From: Candidatus Scotarchaeum otlingeri
Lineage (GTDB): Archaea; Thermoproteota; Nitrososphaeria; Geothermarchaeales; JDFR-13
Direction: 5' to 3'
Assembly: GCA_002011075.2 (NCBI GenBank)
Contig: MTMA02000006.1
Location: forward strand, 551,374 to 615,373
Length of the DNA stretch: 64,000 nt
Both the position numbers and the translations under genes were made by a program. Of the stretch, positions 1-8,600 are shown piece after piece (the stretch's first letter is position 1; every line of letters starts with the position of its first letter). The notes under the pieces are model-generated. The model had not been told where the DNA came from, did not search any database, and saw nothing but the letters and a program-made list of their open reading frames with translations.

Positions 1-403
1 CAAATGCCTCTATAAATTCAGAATAATATCTAGATATGTCTCTTGCAGATATAATTCCTACTAATCTACCTTCATCATCTAGAATGGGTATATGTCTAAA
101 GCCCTTCTCACTAATTATATAAGCCGCCTTACTTAAAGGATCATTAGGCTTTAATGTCTCTACATTTTTTGTCATAACAACTTCTAGGTTGGTGTTTGAC
201 GGAACGCCATCAGCCACAGTTCTAACTATATCTCTCTCAGTAAATATTCCAAGTAATTTATCTCCTTTAACAATTAATATAGAACCTATTTTTCTTGCCT
301 CCATAAGTCTTGCCGCTTCTAATATTGTAGAGTCAGGAGATAATGTGACTAAATCCTCTTTCTGAACCATTAAATCCCGTATCTTCTTAGTTATATAACT
401 CAT
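1..403 (-). CDS. CBS-domain pair protein (3' end beyond window)
   Basis: Reverse-strand reading from the ATG at 401-403 stays open to the left edge, so the C-terminus is missing. The visible 134 residues hold two CBS repeats, the first with GIFTERDIVR and the second with GFRHIPILDDEGRLVGIIS. CBS pairs bind adenine nucleotides or similar ligands and act as cytoplasmic sensors, alone or fused to an enzyme or channel. No other domain is visible in the part present. It is divergent from the ArsA gene with about 120 bases between. The family call is firm, the exact role unknown. Confidence 0.85.
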   Translation of the reverse strand, partial: MSYITKKIRDLMVQKEDLVTLSPDSTILEAARLMEARKIGSILIVKGDKLLGIFTERDIVRTVADGVPSNTNLEVVMTKNVETLKPNDPLSKAAYIISEKGFRHIPILDDEGRLVGIISARDISRYYSEFIEAF

Positions 404-486
404 AAAATAGTAGTATACAGGAATAAAATTAAATCTTTGTCCAATATAGGCCATATAATTATAGAAGGGATAATTTTTTGATCTAC

Positions 487-496
487 TTTATATAAA
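487..496 (+). promoter_or_regulatory. TATA-like box for the ArsA gene
   Basis: The stretch TTTATATAAA lies about 30 bases before the TTG/ATG start at 521-524. This is the normal archaeal distance from TATA box to transcription start, so the mRNA would begin at or very near the start codon (leaderless). Inferred from sequence only. Confidence 0.5.
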
Positions 497-520
497 TATC
501 TATGTTGAATACCTATATTC

Positions 521-1705
521 TTGATGAGAATCCTCTATTTTACAGGAAAAGGCGGCACAGGTAAATCCGTTGTATCAGCTCTTACAGCACTAAGACTAGC
601 TGAATATGGCCATAGAACAATACTAGTTTCATCTGATCCAGCCCACTCTATAAGAGACGTGTTGAATGGGGAGGTGGGAAGAGACCCTACGAAGATAACT
701 AGTAATTTTTACGCTATTAATATCGATCCTGTATTGGAGGCTGCTAGACACTATTCTGTAATACTTGACTATATTGCATCTGTCTTCAAGGCTAGAGGGA
801 TAGACGAGATCCTGGCCTATGAAATAGCTAGTTTACCCGGAATGACTGGAATAGCGACAATGTTAAAGCTCGATATGTTAGCAGCCACCGAGGAGTACGA
901 TGTTATCGTTATTGATACTGTGCCTAGCGGTGAAGCATTACGGTATCTATATGTTCCTGCAATTATGGGTAAGATTAGCCGCAGATTTATGAAGATAATA
1001 TATCCCCTCGCCGATATAGGAAAGATATTTGAGCCTGTAGTAGGGATACCCGCCCCGTCTAAAGATATTATCAAAAGAGAAATAGAGCTTCTTGAGATGA
1101 TAGAGAGGGTACGTGGCTACCTTGTGAATCCTGATATTACGAGTATAAGGCTAGTCGCTAACCCAGATTCCTTTAGTATAGCTAATACTAGAAGAACATA
1201 TATTCAAGCATCGATATACGGTCTAAATACTGACCTAATAATTATGAATAAGATATTACCAGAAGAAGTAACGGATCCATTCTTCCATGAATGGCTTGAT
1301 GGACAGTCTAGATATATAAACGAGGCTGTAAACAGCTTTAAACCTGTGCCAATTAAGTTCCTAAGACTATTCAAAAAAGAATTAAAAGGGTTAAGTCAAT
1401 TGAGGTTGGCTGCGGATGAATTATACGGCGATGAAGATCCGATAAAGATATATCACAAGGGAGACTTGATAAATATCGAGCGGGAAGATGATTATCTGAT
1501 AATCAAGTATCCCACTCCCTTCTTAAGTAAAAAGGATCTTGAGATTGAACGAATAGGGGACGAGTTGATCATACATTTATATACCGATGCCGGACCTATC
1601 GACCTTGTTGTACCATTACCCACAATTACGTTTAAAATGAACATAGTGAAAGCTAAACTTATGAATAGATATCTATATATCTATTTTAAAGGTGATCAGG
1701 GGTGA
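521..1705 (+). CDS. ArsA/Get3-family ATPase with C-terminal HSP20-like domain
   Basis: 394-residue P-loop ATPase of the ArsA/Get3 (deviant Walker A) family. GKGGTGKS lies at residues 9-16, followed by the family DPAHS switch motif and a VIVIDTVPSGEALR block. The last 80 or so residues are beta-rich and fit the ArsA HSP20-like C-terminal domain. There is no cysteine anywhere, so the arsenite-binding cysteines of bacterial ArsA are absent. A chaperone or targeting role (Get3-like) is more likely than arsenite pumping. TTG at 521 and ATG at 524 are both possible starts. The gene overlaps the next one by 4 bases (GTGA), suggesting translational coupling. Confidence 0.85.
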   Translation: MMRILYFTGKGGTGKSVVSALTALRLAEYGHRTILVSSDPAHSIRDVLNGEVGRDPTKITSNFYAINIDPVLEAARHYSVILDYIASVFKARGIDEILAYEIASLPGMTGIATMLKLDMLAATEEYDVIVIDTVPSGEALRYLYVPAIMGKISRRFMKIIYPLADIGKIFEPVVGIPAPSKDIIKREIELLEMIERVRGYLVNPDITSIRLVANPDSFSIANTRRTYIQASIYGLNTDLIIMNKILPEEVTDPFFHEWLDGQSRYINEAVNSFKPVPIKFLRLFKKELKGLSQLRLAADELYGDEDPIKIYHKGDLINIEREDDYLIIKYPTPFLSKKDLEIERIGDELIIHLYTDAGPIDLVVPLPTITFKMNIVKAKLMNRYLYIYFKGDQG

Positions 1706-1956
1706 AAGAGGATAAGAAGTTATATAAGTCTTTAGGCTTACCCATTCTATATCCTCTCATATTCCTAGAGAAAATTGATGAATTATTGGTGGAAGCCTTA
1801 CCAGACAAATATAAGGCAGCCTTAGAACATTACTTAACAGCAAAATCAGAATTGCTTAAAGCTCTTACCGAATTGATAAATATCAAAATAAGAGAATTAG
1901 AGGAACTCAAAGGGAACTTACAGGAGGTCAAGAGAGAAAAAGTTGAGATAGAATAA
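1702..1956 (+). CDS. small helical protein coupled to ArsA-like ATPase
   Basis: 84 residues starting at GTG within the stop of the ArsA-like gene (GTGA overlap). The sequence is mostly helical. Residues 50-84 are rich in K, E and L and likely form a coiled coil; there is no membrane segment or known motif. Position and overlap suggest it works with the ATPase, for instance as an adaptor, but no family is recognised. Its stop lies 5 bases from the end of the convergent phosphoesterase gene. Confidence 0.6.
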   Translation: MKEDKKLYKSLGLPILYPLIFLEKIDELLVEALPDKYKAALEHYLTAKSELLKALTELINIKIRELEELKGNLQEVKREKVEIE

Positions 1957-1961
1957 GATAG

Positions 1962-2324
1962 TTACTTTTTCTTGAATAGAAGCCAACCCCTCGAGGTATT
2001 AATTAATACATATTCTCCCGAAAGCTTCCCGCCTTTTAATATTACCTTTATCTTTTTATCAGGTGAGTACTCGATGATCTCCATTTCACCATTATCCCAT
2101 ATCGAGACTACGCCTGCACCATAACCCTCCCTTATTAATCCTTGAAAATCTATATATGACAATTCATGGTCAGGCTGTCTAATTCCTAGACGTTTTATCC
2201 CCGGTTGTATCGGCGGTTCCTTTCTAAATGCCCATGACTTAAGAACTCCATCTATTTCCAGTCTTAGGTCATAATGTAGACCCGCCTTTTTAGCCCTATG
2301 TTCATGTACTACGAACCTTGGCAT
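1962..2324 (-). CDS. stand-alone LigD-type DNA 3'-phosphoesterase
   Basis: 120 residues matching the phosphoesterase (PE) domain of bacterial ligase D. The N-terminal HEHRAKKAGLHYDLRLE block (residues 7-23) carries the His/Asp/Arg metal-site residues, and the middle has the GYGAG and WDNGE blocks. PE enzymes trim 3'-phosphate or 3'-ribonucleotide ends before DNA sealing. Single-domain versions are known in archaea, including Korarchaeum. No Ku, ligase or primase-like domain lies nearby. It follows the acyl-CoA dehydrogenase remnant by 3 bases, so it may be transcribed from beyond it. The family call is strong; a DNA-repair role is inferred from the family. Confidence 0.85.
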   Translation of the reverse strand: MPRFVVHEHRAKKAGLHYDLRLEIDGVLKSWAFRKEPPIQPGIKRLGIRQPDHELSYIDFQGLIREGYGAGVVSIWDNGEMEIIEYSPDKKIKVILKGGKLSGEYVLINTSRGWLLFKKK

Positions 2325-2327
2325 ATC

Positions 2328-2561
2328 CTAACCCCTTTCATCCATGTAGCTTTCTATAGCTGTCAATAAATTTATCTCGTTGGTCCCCTCATATATCTGA
2401 ATAAGCTTTGCGTCTCTCAATAATTTTTCGGTGGGAAGATCCTTCATGTATCCATATCCTCCATATATCTGGATCGCCTCTAAGACATTTTCTACAGCTA
2501 TATCTGATGAGTATGCCTTTACAAGGCTTGAATCGATTAATGACGGAGGAAACTCCTCCAC
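2328..2561 (-). pseudogene. remnant of acyl-CoA dehydrogenase (C-terminal end only)
   Basis: A 77-codon open frame reads as only the last fifth of an acyl-CoA dehydrogenase: AIQIYGGYGYMKDLPTEKLL, then the YEGTNEI motif that closes the active site in this family. The FAD-binding N-terminal and middle domains are missing, and the upstream 50 bases show no further match in any frame. The intact paralogue at 19790 is about 400 residues and differs clearly in this region, so this is not a recent partial copy of it. A GTG at 2561 could start a short peptide, but a decayed gene is the better reading. Confidence 0.75.
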
Positions 2562-2610
2562 GCTCTTTATTGCTTATGTATATATGGAGGAATATTAGGA
2601 GAGGCATACC

Positions 2611-3450
2611 CTAGGAAGTTATCCTCTCAGGAGATGTATATATAGTAAATCCCTTACCATGTGTCAAGGCTATACAAGTCATACTCAGCTCCATAGCCAT
2701 ATATATACCTGAAAATAACGGTCCCCTCAACGATATACCTATAGGTATACCCATACGGCCAGCCTTCAATATCATATCTGCACTCAATCTACCGGAGGTT
2801 ATCAATATAGATTTATCGAAATCAACATTTTTCTGTACAGCCTTTCCAATAACTTTATCTATAGTTATATGTCTATTAACATCACTTGAAACCACTTTCA
2901 AAGATAAGTCTTCGAATATAGCTGCAGTATGTAATGCCATATATTCCTTATAATTAATGGAAACATTATTCATAGTTCTAATGAGGCTATATATCTGCCC
3001 AAGATGTATGGAGTAGGAGGACTTAACAGGTTCTAATTTACCTATTTTCTTGATATAATCATCTAATGCCCCGCATGAAGTCAAGATAAGCCTCGCAATC
3101 TTATAACGTTTCTTTATCTCGGAAAATAACTCTTGATCTATATCTATCCTAATATTTGAGTCGTCAACAACTATCCTTCTTATATCATCATAATTATCTA
3201 TCAATCCTTCACAAAGCAAAAATCCCACAGCTAGATCATATAAATCATTGGGAGTAGCATATATCGTTGTAAAGACCTCATCATTTATAATTATATTAAT
3301 AGGAATATCGACAGCGATCTTATCCTCAACATCTACAATATTCTTGAATCCCTCGATCCGCTTCCCCTTAATTGTACGATATAGAGGCATATCCATAACC
3401 CCGTAAATTAAATATAATAAATCATCTGTATAAAGAGATTGCATAAACAA
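2611..3450 (-). CDS. fdhD: FdhD-family sulfurtransferase/insertion factor for Mo/W-bis-MGD enzymes
   Basis: FdhD passes sulfur from a cysteine desulfurase to the Mo-bis-MGD cofactor before insertion into formate dehydrogenase-type enzymes. The family blocks are present: YDLAVGFLLCEGLI, the SCG loop at residues 125-127, DVNRHITIDKVIGKA, and a C-terminal ITSGRL...KAGRMGIP...YTSPERI run. The second cysteine of the usual CxxC is missing (CGAL). The long frame starts at 3450, but the ATG at 3396 (MDMPLYRTIKG) better fits the usual family N-terminus. It lies upstream of and divergent from the ttr-like operon, whose catalytic subunit is its likely client. Confidence 0.88.
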   Translation of the reverse strand: MFMQSLYTDDLLYLIYGVMDMPLYRTIKGKRIEGFKNIVDVEDKIAVDIPINIIINDEVFTTIYATPNDLYDLAVGFLLCEGLIDNYDDIRRIVVDDSNIRIDIDQELFSEIKKRYKIARLILTSCGALDDYIKKIGKLEPVKSSYSIHLGQIYSLIRTMNNVSINYKEYMALHTAAIFEDLSLKVVSSDVNRHITIDKVIGKAVQKNVDFDKSILITSGRLSADMILKAGRMGIPIGISLRGPLFSGIYMAMELSMTCIALTHGKGFTIYTSPERITS

Positions 3451-3870
3451 TAAGGAGGAATCAAGAATATCGATTATAATCTATAGTAATCAACAAACCG
3501 AAAATACTATAATCATAGTCAATCCAATCAACTCATATGAAGAACATTAAGCGATAAATTCAAATTGATCTAGAATAGAGTGTCATCAGATAATTGACAT
3601 AAGGATTGCAAGGATAAAATAGAGTACTATATTATCACGCTTATTCTAAAAAAATATACATTTACTTAAGTTAGATTGTATAATGGAAAAACTCTATATC
3701 TATATGTCGAATCAATATGTATATCTCAAGTTATACATTAAATATGGATATTAATGATATATACAAAAAATATTATACAAATCGTAATATTTAACACCGT
3801 TATTTTCATATATGAATCGAATCTTTTATATATTAATATAAAATATAGTATTGACTGAGGGGATTTTGTT
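3451..3870. other. 420-base AT-rich divergent promoter region
   Basis: No convincing reading frame or RNA gene is seen between fdhD and the ttr-like operon. The region is very AT-rich and must hold both promoters. On the plus side a TATA-like run (TTTTATATATT, about 3824-3834) sits roughly 40 bases before the TTG start of the ferredoxin gene, with a purine-rich GAGGGGA at 3857-3863. A perfect 12-base palindrome lies just upstream of that TATA. Confidence 0.6.
3805..3816. promoter_or_regulatory. 12-bp palindrome upstream of ttr-like promoter
   Basis: TTCATATATGAA is a perfect inverted repeat lying about 8 bases before the TATA-like run of the ttr-like operon, a usual place for an archaeal activator or repressor. 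Short AT-rich palindromes also arise by chance, so this is only a candidate operator. Confidence 0.3.
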
Positions 3871-4521
3871 TTGAGCATCTCTAGAAGAAAGTTTTTAGGT
3901 ACTATGGGTGCTGCTACATTAGTGGTTGCGTCGGCTACATTGACTAAGGAAGCAGAGGCTCAGCTAGAAACAAAGCGATACGCTATGTATATAGATGTTT
4001 CGAAATGCTATGGCTGTATGGCTTGCGTTGCAGCGTGTGCATCAGAAACAAATGTGCCTCTAGGTGTATTTAGAACATGGGTGGAAAAGATAACTCTAGA
4101 AGGAGGCACACTGGTATTTATCCCAAAAATATGTAATCATTGTGAACATCCCTCATGTGTAGATGTTTGTCCAGTAAATGCGACGTATAAAAGGGAGGAC
4201 GGACTTGTCTTAATAGACGATGAACTCTGTATAGGTTGTGGCGCATGTATTAATGCTTGTCCCTATGGGGCAAGATATCATAACCCTGTAAAAGGCATTG
4301 CAGATAAATGTACATTCTGTGAACATCGATTAGATAAGGGGCTTCTACCTGCATGTGTAGAAGCGTGCCCCACAACTGCAAGGGTATTTGGCAATCTATA
4401 TGATGACGAGAGTACAATAAGCAAGTTGGTTGATGAGTACCCGACTCAAGTTCTGAAGCCTGAGACTGGAAATGAGCCTATGGTATTCTATCGCGATTTG
4501 CCTAAGGAGGGGAGCAGATGA
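3871..4521 (+). CDS. ttrB: Tat-exported four-cluster ferredoxin subunit (TtrB-like)
   Basis: 216-residue electron-transfer subunit of a molybdopterin oxidoreductase. The start is TTG with GAGGGGA 7 bases upstream. A twin-arginine signal, SRRKFLG at residues 4-10 followed by a hydrophobic stretch, sends it across the membrane. Sixteen cysteines form four [4Fe-4S] sites: C46/49/52/56, C88/91/96/100, C120/123/126/130 and C147/150/162/166. This matches DmsB/PsrB/TtrB proteins that pass electrons from an NrfD-type quinol oxidase to the catalytic subunit. The next gene overlaps its stop by 4 bases (ATGA). The substrate cannot be read from this subunit alone. Confidence 0.88.
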   Translation: MSISRRKFLGTMGAATLVVASATLTKEAEAQLETKRYAMYIDVSKCYGCMACVAACASETNVPLGVFRTWVEKITLEGGTLVFIPKICNHCEHPSCVDVCPVNATYKREDGLVLIDDELCIGCGACINACPYGARYHNPVKGIADKCTFCEHRLDKGLLPACVEACPTTARVFGNLYDDESTISKLVDEYPTQVLKPETGNEPMVFYRDLPKEGSR

Positions 4522-5636
4522 TGGACCCAAGTATCTTGATAAATTATGTTTATCCAAATGAGTTGGCTGAGCCTGTCCTATGGCTTCCAGTAATGTTTGC
4601 CTATGCTTTCCTAATATCCGGTGCTGATCTCTTGATGTTAGCATCTATAGGATTTATTACGGGTAAGATAAAGAGGGCTATACCTCTCTTAACATTACTT
4701 GGAATGTCCTTTTTCTCCGTCATCCTTCTAGGTCCATTGGCTGATCTGAGACAGCCACAAAGAGCCGGCTTAATACTAACTAATCTACATATATTCCCAT
4801 CAGATAAATATCCAGGGGTCTCAACGATATCGTTATACGGTGGTGTTCTATGGATTACAACATTTATTGTAGGCTTACTCTTTATGCTATTATACTTCTC
4901 CTATCCGATGTATATAAAAGCATCTCGTAACGGTACTCTAAGACCGCTATACAACTTATTATCATTCGGTATAAGAAGTGAAGACACTTATCAAAAGCTG
5001 TCACCATTGCTAAAAGTTATCGCCGGAGTACTCTTCATATTTGCAACCCTATGGGGATTGTATCCATCTATACTGCTGACTTCACAGACATGGCTATTTA
5101 TTTGGCGTAATTGGCCAATATTACCGGTAATTTATTTTGCAGACACCTTTGTCACTAGCACAGCAGCCGCCATATTAGTATATTTCCTCTGGAAATTCGA
5201 CAAGATGGATAAGGAATATGTCAACCCTCTACTTAAGATTCATTTTACAGGGTGCTTAGCGGTAGCTGGTCTACTAATATTACAAGTATCTATATGGGGT
5301 TGGTGGCTTGGCGGCTCAGATTTCTATTCAAGCTTCAATATAGTAATACCCTTGGTAATAGCGGTAATATTCCTAATGATAATATCTGCGATAATTTCGA
5401 CCTTCTCATTGAGATGGAGTCAATTGAGTATACTGGTATCAATTGTCGCATTAATCGGTGTTCTCATCAACAAATGGAATATCATGATTAATGGACAGTT
5501 AGTTTCAAGAACAGGGCTAGGTGTTTTAGAGTTAACATTACCACATGGTTGGTTCTTGAATATGATATCACCGATCTCGTTGGCGGTCGTGATATTTATC
5601 CTAATTACTTGGTTGTTCCCCTTGGAGGTGGAGTAA
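4518..5636 (+). CDS. ttrC: NrfD/PsrC-family quinol-oxidising membrane subunit (TtrC-like)
   Basis: 372 residues with about ten hydrophobic segments and no cofactor motifs, as in NrfD/PsrC/TtrC membrane anchors that take electrons from menaquinol and hand them to the ferredoxin subunit. The N-terminal ISGADLLML and following GPLADLRQPQRAG block match the conserved quinol-site region of NrfD proteins. It starts at the ATGATG overlapping the ttrB-like stop and ends 3 bases before the catalytic gene, so the three genes form one unit in the ttrBCA order. Family assignment is strong; TtrC rather than PsrC or DmsC is inferred from operon order and the size of the catalytic subunit. Confidence 0.82.
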   Translation: MMDPSILINYVYPNELAEPVLWLPVMFAYAFLISGADLLMLASIGFITGKIKRAIPLLTLLGMSFFSVILLGPLADLRQPQRAGLILTNLHIFPSDKYPGVSTISLYGGVLWITTFIVGLLFMLLYFSYPMYIKASRNGTLRPLYNLLSFGIRSEDTYQKLSPLLKVIAGVLFIFATLWGLYPSILLTSQTWLFIWRNWPILPVIYFADTFVTSTAAAILVYFLWKFDKMDKEYVNPLLKIHFTGCLAVAGLLILQVSIWGWWLGGSDFYSSFNIVIPLVIAVIFLMIISAIISTFSLRWSQLSILVSIVALIGVLINKWNIMINGQLVSRTGLGVLELTLPHGWFLNMISPISLAVVIFILITWLFPLEVE

Positions 5637-5639
5637 AAA

Positions 5640-8600
5640 ATGGTTAATAAAAGAGAGTTTATAAAGGGATTGGTTGCATTAGCAGCGGCAGGTACATTCT
5701 TAGCTGGATATAGAGAGGTAATAAATCGGATTATGAAGCCGACTTACACCGAGGTTAAACCAGACCCCATATACGAGGATAATGTAAGGATCGTCTATAG
5801 CTCGTGTCTCGGATGTAATGTTAGATGTGGGATTAGAGCGAGAGTTGTAAATAAAGATGGTATAGAAGTTGTGGAGCGTATCGAAGGCAATCCATACCAT
5901 GTATACAATAGATCTACACAGCTTTCTCAGATAAAGAGATTTAGTGCATTAGCATATGATACGCCAGTTTCGGAATCGCTAAACCATGTAGGTACACTTT
6001 GTGCAAGAGGCGTAGATGGAATTCATTATCTATATGACCCATATAGAGTTATAAAGCCCCTTAAGAGAGCGGGTCCCCGAGGTAGTGGCAAATGGAAAGT
6101 TATAAGCTGGGAGCAGCTGATAAGAGAAGTTGTAGAAGGAGGAACAGTTGAGGAGACTGGCGAGAAAATACTTGGATTAAAAGACATATTCACATATGGC
6201 GTCCTCAAAGAAGCCGGATTCGAGGATCCAAACGAGATTCTAAGTGGAATAAAAAGTGATGTCGACGCTATACTAAGTGAAGCTAAAGACTTGTCATATG
6301 AAGAACTCCTAAATAAGATCGAGGAGTTTAAATCTAAGTGGAATTCCATACTTGCTGAGAAAGGCCTCAGCTTAGAGGATATATTGATTGATCCAGATAG
6401 ACCCGATTTAGGGCCTAAAGCTAACCAGCTAATATTCTTAAGGGGCCGTGGACAAGGACATGCAGACTACTTCTATAAGCGATGGACATATGCTATAGGT
6501 AGTGTCAATTGGCGGAGGCATACATCGTCATGTCAATTAGGGTTCTACACAGGTAACTATCTCAGCATAGGATACACCGATATCAATCCAGATAGTATAG
6601 GAGCTAAGGTATTGATAATGGCTGGTGCACAGATGGGAAGGATACATCCAGGTGCAACGGGACAGGGAATAGCCATAGAGAGGGCTGCTGATGGAGAGCT
6701 AAAGTTATATTACGTCAATCCAATAGCGCCTAGAACACAGGCTAGAGGCAATATAGTCTGGGTGCCCATCAAGCCTGGAGAAGACGCCGCTCTAGCATTG
6801 GCGATAGCTAGATGGATATTCGAAAATGAGAAGTATAATAAGGAGTTCTTGGAGACACCTAACGAGGAAAGCGCAAATGCTAAAGGAGAACCGGTGGCCA
6901 CAAACGCTACATGGCTTGTTATAGCTGAGCCAGGCCACCCACGAGAAGGAGAATTCGTCAAGGACACAGATCTGGGGTTAGGCGATTCCGGTAAACCGGT
7001 GGTAGTCACCCATGAAGGTACCTTTGCATCGATAGATTCGGTAGATTCGGCTCAGCTCTTTTACCAGGGAACTATAGAATTAGACGGTGAGTCTGTCACT
7101 GTCAAGACCGCATTACAACTATTGAAGGAAGAGGCATATAGTAGGACTATGGAACAATGGTCGAGAATATGCGGTGTACCTGTGGAGACTATAATACAGA
7201 TGGCTAAAGACTTTACAAGTGTAGGAAGGAAGGCTGCAACATATATCCATAGAGGAGTAGCGATGCATCCCAACGGTGAATATATTGTCTGGGCATATAG
7301 AGCCTTAGACTTCCTCATAGGAAATTATCATCGCAAAGGAGGATTGATGGGCAGAGCATCCCATACCAAATACAATTATTATCTCTATAACACGGATTAT
7401 AAGAAGTTCGGTGAGCCTAAACACTGGGGTCCACCGATAGATAGATGTAAGGCAAAGTATGAAAGCACCTTAGAATATTGGCTGAAAGTGAAGAAGGGAG
7501 AGGATCCCTATCCGACAAAGAGGCCATGGTATCCCCACTCACCAGAGGAAAGCTATACAGAGATATTCGCCGGGATTAAAGAAGAGTATCCATATCCAAT
7601 TAGAGCATTGTTCCTATTCTATGCTAACCCCGTATTATCGGCTAATTACGGAACAAAGTTTATAGAGGTATTAAAAGATACTAAGAAATTGCCCTTATTT
7701 GTCGCTTTAACAACCACAATAAATGAGACATATCTATACGCCGACTATATAGTCCCCGACACTACTTATCTCGAGACAGGCACAATGGGAATGCAATATC
7801 TATATGCAAGCAGTGGCTCAGTCAAACTGGCGGAAGCATGGAGAACCCCTGTCGTAATGCCCTTTACAGAGATGATTGGTAAAGATCCCGCTGGACGACC
7901 GCGCTATGCATCTATGTGGGAGTTCCTAATCGATATAGGTAAGATGCTTGACGCACCAGGATTTGGAGACGAAGGAATACCTGGAGCAAGCGGGAACAAA
8001 TATGAAGGGATGAAGTTCCCACTACATAGTGCATGGGACTACATAATGAGAGTCTACTCCAATGGTGCGATATATGCTCTGGATAAAGGCTTTATACCCG
8101 AGAACGTCCCTGAGTCTGAGGTGAGATTTGTCGAAGAAAACTATCCAATAGCACAATTCAAAGATATTATATCGGAGGATGAATGGAGGTATGTCGCATA
8201 CTGTCTAGCTAGAGGCGGAATATTTACAAGCTATGAAGAGTCATACGACGAGAATGAAATTGTTCTGAGGAAGGTTCCGTCAAAGAGAAAGAAGTACAAG
8301 AAGACATTCTTCTTCTGGAATGAAGATCTAGCGAAATCCAAGAACTCAGTAACTGGAAACAAGTTCTATGGAGGTCCTAAATACCTACCCCCAGCGACTT
8401 ATGGACCTGTTAGCGGCATTACACCATCATATGTTGACAGATGGCTACATGGAGTACCGCTACGTGACATCTACCCAGAATCTGAATATCCATTTAAGAT
8501 AGTAATACCGGGAAGCCCACTTTATACAAAGCATAGAAGTCTATTCTACTACTGGATGAAGCAAATTATGCCTGAAAACTTTGTGCTAATAAACCCTGAT

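Noticed and set aside
3505-3519. ACTAT-AATC-ATAGT inverted repeat near the fdhD promoter
   Set aside because: Five-base AT-rich arms are expected by chance in this composition.
6026-6349. Antisense open frames within ttrA and other large genes
   Set aside because: They lie opposite strongly conserved coding sequence and show Ser/Pro/Ile-rich shadow composition without motifs.
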